Origin: Paraburkholderia metrosideri
GTDB lineage: Bacteria; Pseudomonadota; Gammaproteobacteria; Burkholderiales; Burkholderiaceae
Length of the DNA: 64,000 nucleotides
Direction of reading: 5' to 3'
Assembly (NCBI RefSeq): GCF_904848625.1
Contig: NZ_CAJHCP010000001.1
Location: forward strand, 248,001 to 312,000
Of this stretch, positions 61,854 to 64,000 are shown piece after piece. The first letter of the stretch is position 1. Every line of letters begins with the position of its first letter. A program made the position numbers and the translations under genes. The notes beneath the pieces were generated by a model, which made no database searches, had not been told where the DNA came from, and saw only the letters and a list, made by a program, of their open reading frames with translations.

Positions 61854-62045
61854 TCAGGGCGTTTCGATCGTGATGCCCGCCGCGCCGATCAACCGGCGGC
61901 TTTCAGCGCCTTCTTCGGTGGCGGCGTCTTCCCAGATGCTGATGGCTTTCGGAACGTCGATGCCGTGGCTTTCGGCGTACGCGAACCATTTGTTTGCCGC
62001 ATCGGGCTCGGGCAGTTCGTGGCTCTGCAGAAAATATTTTCCCAT
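61854..62045 (-). CDS. small hypothetical protein
   Basis: A 63-residue acidic, soluble product (MGKYFLQSHELPEPDAANKW at the start, ending GAAGITIETP). I chose the ATG at 62045 because of a purine-rich GCGAG upstream and because the frame beyond it is rich in Arg/Ser with no family look. It has no known domain. It is transcribed in the same direction as the lipoprotein gene after it (63 bases), so they may be linked. Confidence 0.55.
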   Translation of the reverse strand: MGKYFLQSHELPEPDAANKWFAYAESHGIDVPKAISIWEDAATEEGAESRRLIGAAGITIETP

Positions 62046-62382
62046 ATTGCGCTCGCTGGACTCGAAAAGGCGGTTTGTGGGCAGCACGGATCGTGCCGAC
62101 GACGGGTTCGACCGGTACCGGCAGAACAAGTGCGATTCAATCGATGCAAGTGGGATTGCGCAGAACTTATTGGTGGATGACGCGCCTTACTTATCGATTG
62201 CGGGTTTATCGCGTTGTCGGGCGCGCTTGACGGCGCGGTGCGCTCGACAGGTCTGGATGCAAGCGTGAGCTTGCCGGGCAGGCGGGTCTGCGGACTCGTC
62301 TGCGACGCGTATCGAATCACGCGCGCAGGTTGGCCGAGGTCGACGCTGCGCCCGTCCATCAATTGCAACGAGGAGAAAGAAT

Positions 62383-62661
62383 ATGGCTGAACGGGTCAGC
62401 GGTCCCTATCGCGGCTATTACATCAGTGCCGCCGCGCGTCTCGTGCCGGCGGTCGAGACCTCGGCTGCGGGTGAGAGTGCGAAGGGCGGTACTTACGTCG
62501 GATCGGTGAGCCTCGCCGAACTGGGTCCGGACGACCCGCATCGAATGGAAACATTGCTCGAGCTTGGCGGTGAGCAACGCTTCGGCAGCGAAGAGGAAGC
62601 GCTGGTTTTCGTCGAACAGGCGGCGCGCAATTACATCGACCGCTTGCTGGGAGCTAATTGA
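62383..62661 (+). CDS. small hypothetical protein
   Basis: A 92-residue soluble protein (SGPYRGYYISAAARLVPAVE near the start, EEEALVFVEQAARNYIDRLL at the end). AGGAGA lies about 9 bases before the ATG. I do not recognise a named family; the composition fits a conserved Burkholderiales unknown. The stop (TGA at 62659) overlaps the next in-frame ATG region. Confidence 0.6.
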   Translation: MAERVSGPYRGYYISAAARLVPAVETSAAGESAKGGTYVGSVSLAELGPDDPHRMETLLELGGEQRFGSEEEALVFVEQAARNYIDRLLGAN

Positions 62662-62963
62662 TGGTGGCACGCAATAGCGAACCCGGTGCGACCGGAAGCG
62701 AAGCGGAAGAGTTCGGCACCCACACGCGTGACCGCAACGACGTTCGCGAACAAGCCGCGGTAGCGACCCCCACAAACCTCCGCGACAATCTCCGCGCGAC
62801 ACGCGACACAACCGCTCAAGACCGCGGCTTCCATAACACTGACAAAAGCCCCGCCGCAGGCTGGACCGCCGTCCAGCCCCGCGAGTACCATAGCGGGGTC
62901 GACGGCGGCCGGCTGTTTCTGGCAGGCGCCGCTCTCATGCCGGAACCTTCTGATGAGGCGACC

Positions 62964-63248
62964 ATGGAAATTCGCTTCCCCGCGGAAGCGCCTGCTTACC
63001 GCGGCTCCAATCTGACCGTTGTCTTTGCCGCGCTGGTAGATGGCGAAACGGTGCCATGCGCGATCTCGGTCGAAGCGCTGGAAGATCACTTTGGTGCCTA
63101 TTCCGAAGATCTCGAAGGCTGGATGCGCGCCTTCGACGCCGGCCGTCCCCGCATCGAGGCCGTTGCGCGCGAACATCTGCAGATCAGCAACGGCACGCCG
63201 GTATTGCTCAAGAGCGGCCACTTCCCGCCCGGAAACGTCGCGGACTAG
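62964..63248 (+). CDS. DUF1488 protein
   Basis: The 94-residue product (FPAEAPAYRGSNLTVVFAAL, VDGETVPCAISVEALEDHFG, RPRIEAVAREHLQI) matches DUF1488 proteins, which are small and of unknown function. GAGG lies 6 bases before the ATG at 62964. The same frame is open upstream to 62658 but that part is low in family features and Arg/Thr-rich; I treat it as untranslated, though a longer protein is possible. Confidence 0.75.
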   Translation: MEIRFPAEAPAYRGSNLTVVFAALVDGETVPCAISVEALEDHFGAYSEDLEGWMRAFDAGRPRIEAVAREHLQISNGTPVLLKSGHFPPGNVAD

Positions 63249-63365
63249 TCAGATCCTGCCGCGCAGATCGTGACGTTTGCAGCGGACATCCCACCGACCG
63301 AATAGTGCTCTCAGGCAAGCCGCCAGCAAGCGGGTGCTGCCGTTATTCAGCGTGCAGCCCGTTGC

Positions 63366-64000
63366 TCACTTTGCGTGGCGTGCCGATGCGGCGGCGCGGG
63401 CGGCATCGAACGAATGCCGGATTCCCTCTTCATACGACGTCTTTGCGATCGGCCCGATCAGCCTGGTCAACGCGGAGTCGTCGAGCACGAGCGGTTCGGT
63501 CATCAGATAGTTCATCTCCACCAGTTCGCGCATCAACGGATTGAACAGGCCGAGCACCCGCAGCATGGATTTGCCGGCGACTATCAGTTTCGGCTCGCGG
63601 CCCGCCAGCGTGTAGGCCTGTCGTGCGACTTCACGTTGCGTAATCGTGCCCGTGCCGGCAAGGTGCCACCAGCGGCCATAAACCTCGGGCGTGCGCGTAA
63701 GCGTTTCGACCACGGGCCCGACGTCCGGCAGATAGATGAATTCGTGCGGGACATCCACCGGGCCGACCACCTGCGCCCGTTTGCCCGTCGCGGCGCCGTC
63801 GAACACGCCGTTCAGCAGGCTGCGCTCGATGCACGGACCGTAGAAATCGGGCAGGCGCAGCACCAGCGTTGAAAGACCATTCTGGCCATGGGCGGCCAGC
63901 ACCAGGTTTTCCTGCGCGAGCCGCATTTGTCCTTTGAACGTATGCGGCTCCCGTGGATGCCCCTCGCTCACCGGATTGATACGCGCCCGGCCATACGGAT
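63366..64000 (-). CDS. NAD-dependent epimerase/dehydratase, N-terminus outside the window
   Basis: The frame is open to the right edge, so the NAD-binding N-terminus is missing. The visible part begins PYGRARINPVSEGHPREPHT, followed by FKGQMRLAQENLVL at the position of the SDR YxxxK motif; the Tyr is not seen there. LVLRLPDFYGPCIERSLLNG, FIYLPDVGPVVETL and ITQREVARQAYTLAGREP are typical of extended SDRs. The substrate is unknown. Confidence 0.85.
   Translation of the reverse strand, partial: PYGRARINPVSEGHPREPHTFKGQMRLAQENLVLAAHGQNGLSTLVLRLPDFYGPCIERSLLNGVFDGAATGKRAQVVGPVDVPHEFIYLPDVGPVVETLTRTPEVYGRWWHLAGTGTITQREVARQAYTLAGREPKLIVAGKSMLRVLGLFNPLMRELVEMNYLMTEPLVLDDSALTRLIGPIAKTSYEEGIRHSFDAARAAASARHAK

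Noticed and set aside
62658..62963. N-terminal extension of the DUF1488 protein
   Set aside because: The ATG at 62964 has a good ribosome site and gives the family length; the upstream part is low in family features.

Overview
This window is about 64 kb of high-GC bacterial chromosome. The codon use, the divergent long-tailed Hfq (Hfq2 type), the DUF2968 and DUF3613 proteins, the CpaB-to-TadG order and the DgoR-like/WcaJ/ManC set point to Burkholderiaceae, most likely Paraburkholderia (inference from family knowledge, not from a database search). No rRNA, CRISPR array, intact insertion sequence, integrase or phage gene was seen.

Region 1 (1-12.5 kb, + strand) is most of a tad/Flp type IVc pilus locus: tadE (partial), a tiny coupled ORF, cpaB, cpaC secretin, cpaE/tadZ, cpaF/tadA ATPase, tadB, tadC, tadD, a DUF3613 protein, tadG and a sigma-54 enhancer-binding regulator. 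The flp pilin and prepilin peptidase genes must lie upstream of the window. Region 2 (12.5-20 kb) carries a DUF2968 protein flanked by inverted repeats, hfq2, a small lipoprotein/ECF sigma/anti-sigma operon, a 12-bp tandem repeat, a VAO-type flavoprotein, a secreted protein and alaE.

Region 3 (20-31 kb, - strand) is a fatty-acid oxidation block in transcription order: TetR/PsrA-like regulator, fadE, two-domain FabG, MaoC hydratase, FadI-like thiolase and fadD, followed by a DUF1571 protein with a VRGD repeat. Palindromes upstream of the regulator and of the FabG gene are candidate operators. Region 4 (31-40.2 kb) is housekeeping: an MFS transporter, MAPEG protein, divergent ClC channel, two tandem tRNA-Leu(CAG) genes each with its own promoter and terminator, then rnr, rlmB and rpiA.

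Region 5 (40.7-54.2 kb) holds scattered exopolysaccharide genes (GT4, GT2, WcaJ-type initiating transferase, Crp/Fnr regulator, ManC), a higBA toxin-antitoxin pair whose toxin is out of frame at a G5 tract, elaA, a FadR-type GntR regulator with a Gfo/Idh/MocA oxidoreductase, and a signal peptidase I. It includes a 1.9-kb gene-poor stretch. Region 6 (54.2-64 kb) contains an amino-acid ABC permease and binding protein (no ATPase gene beside them), pyrD, the N-degron aminoacyltransferase genes bpt and aat with a NUDIX gene, initiator tRNA-fMet, a UPF0303 gene with an SMR exporter, several small unknown proteins, and a truncated NAD-dependent epimerase at the edge.

The most noteworthy observations are the G-tract frameshift that splits HigB while its antitoxin stays intact, the paired palindromes in the fad block, the in-phase short tandem repeats (including an RGD-bearing one), the altered GAFTGA and P-loop motifs in the tad regulators, and the unusual filter motif of the ClC protein.
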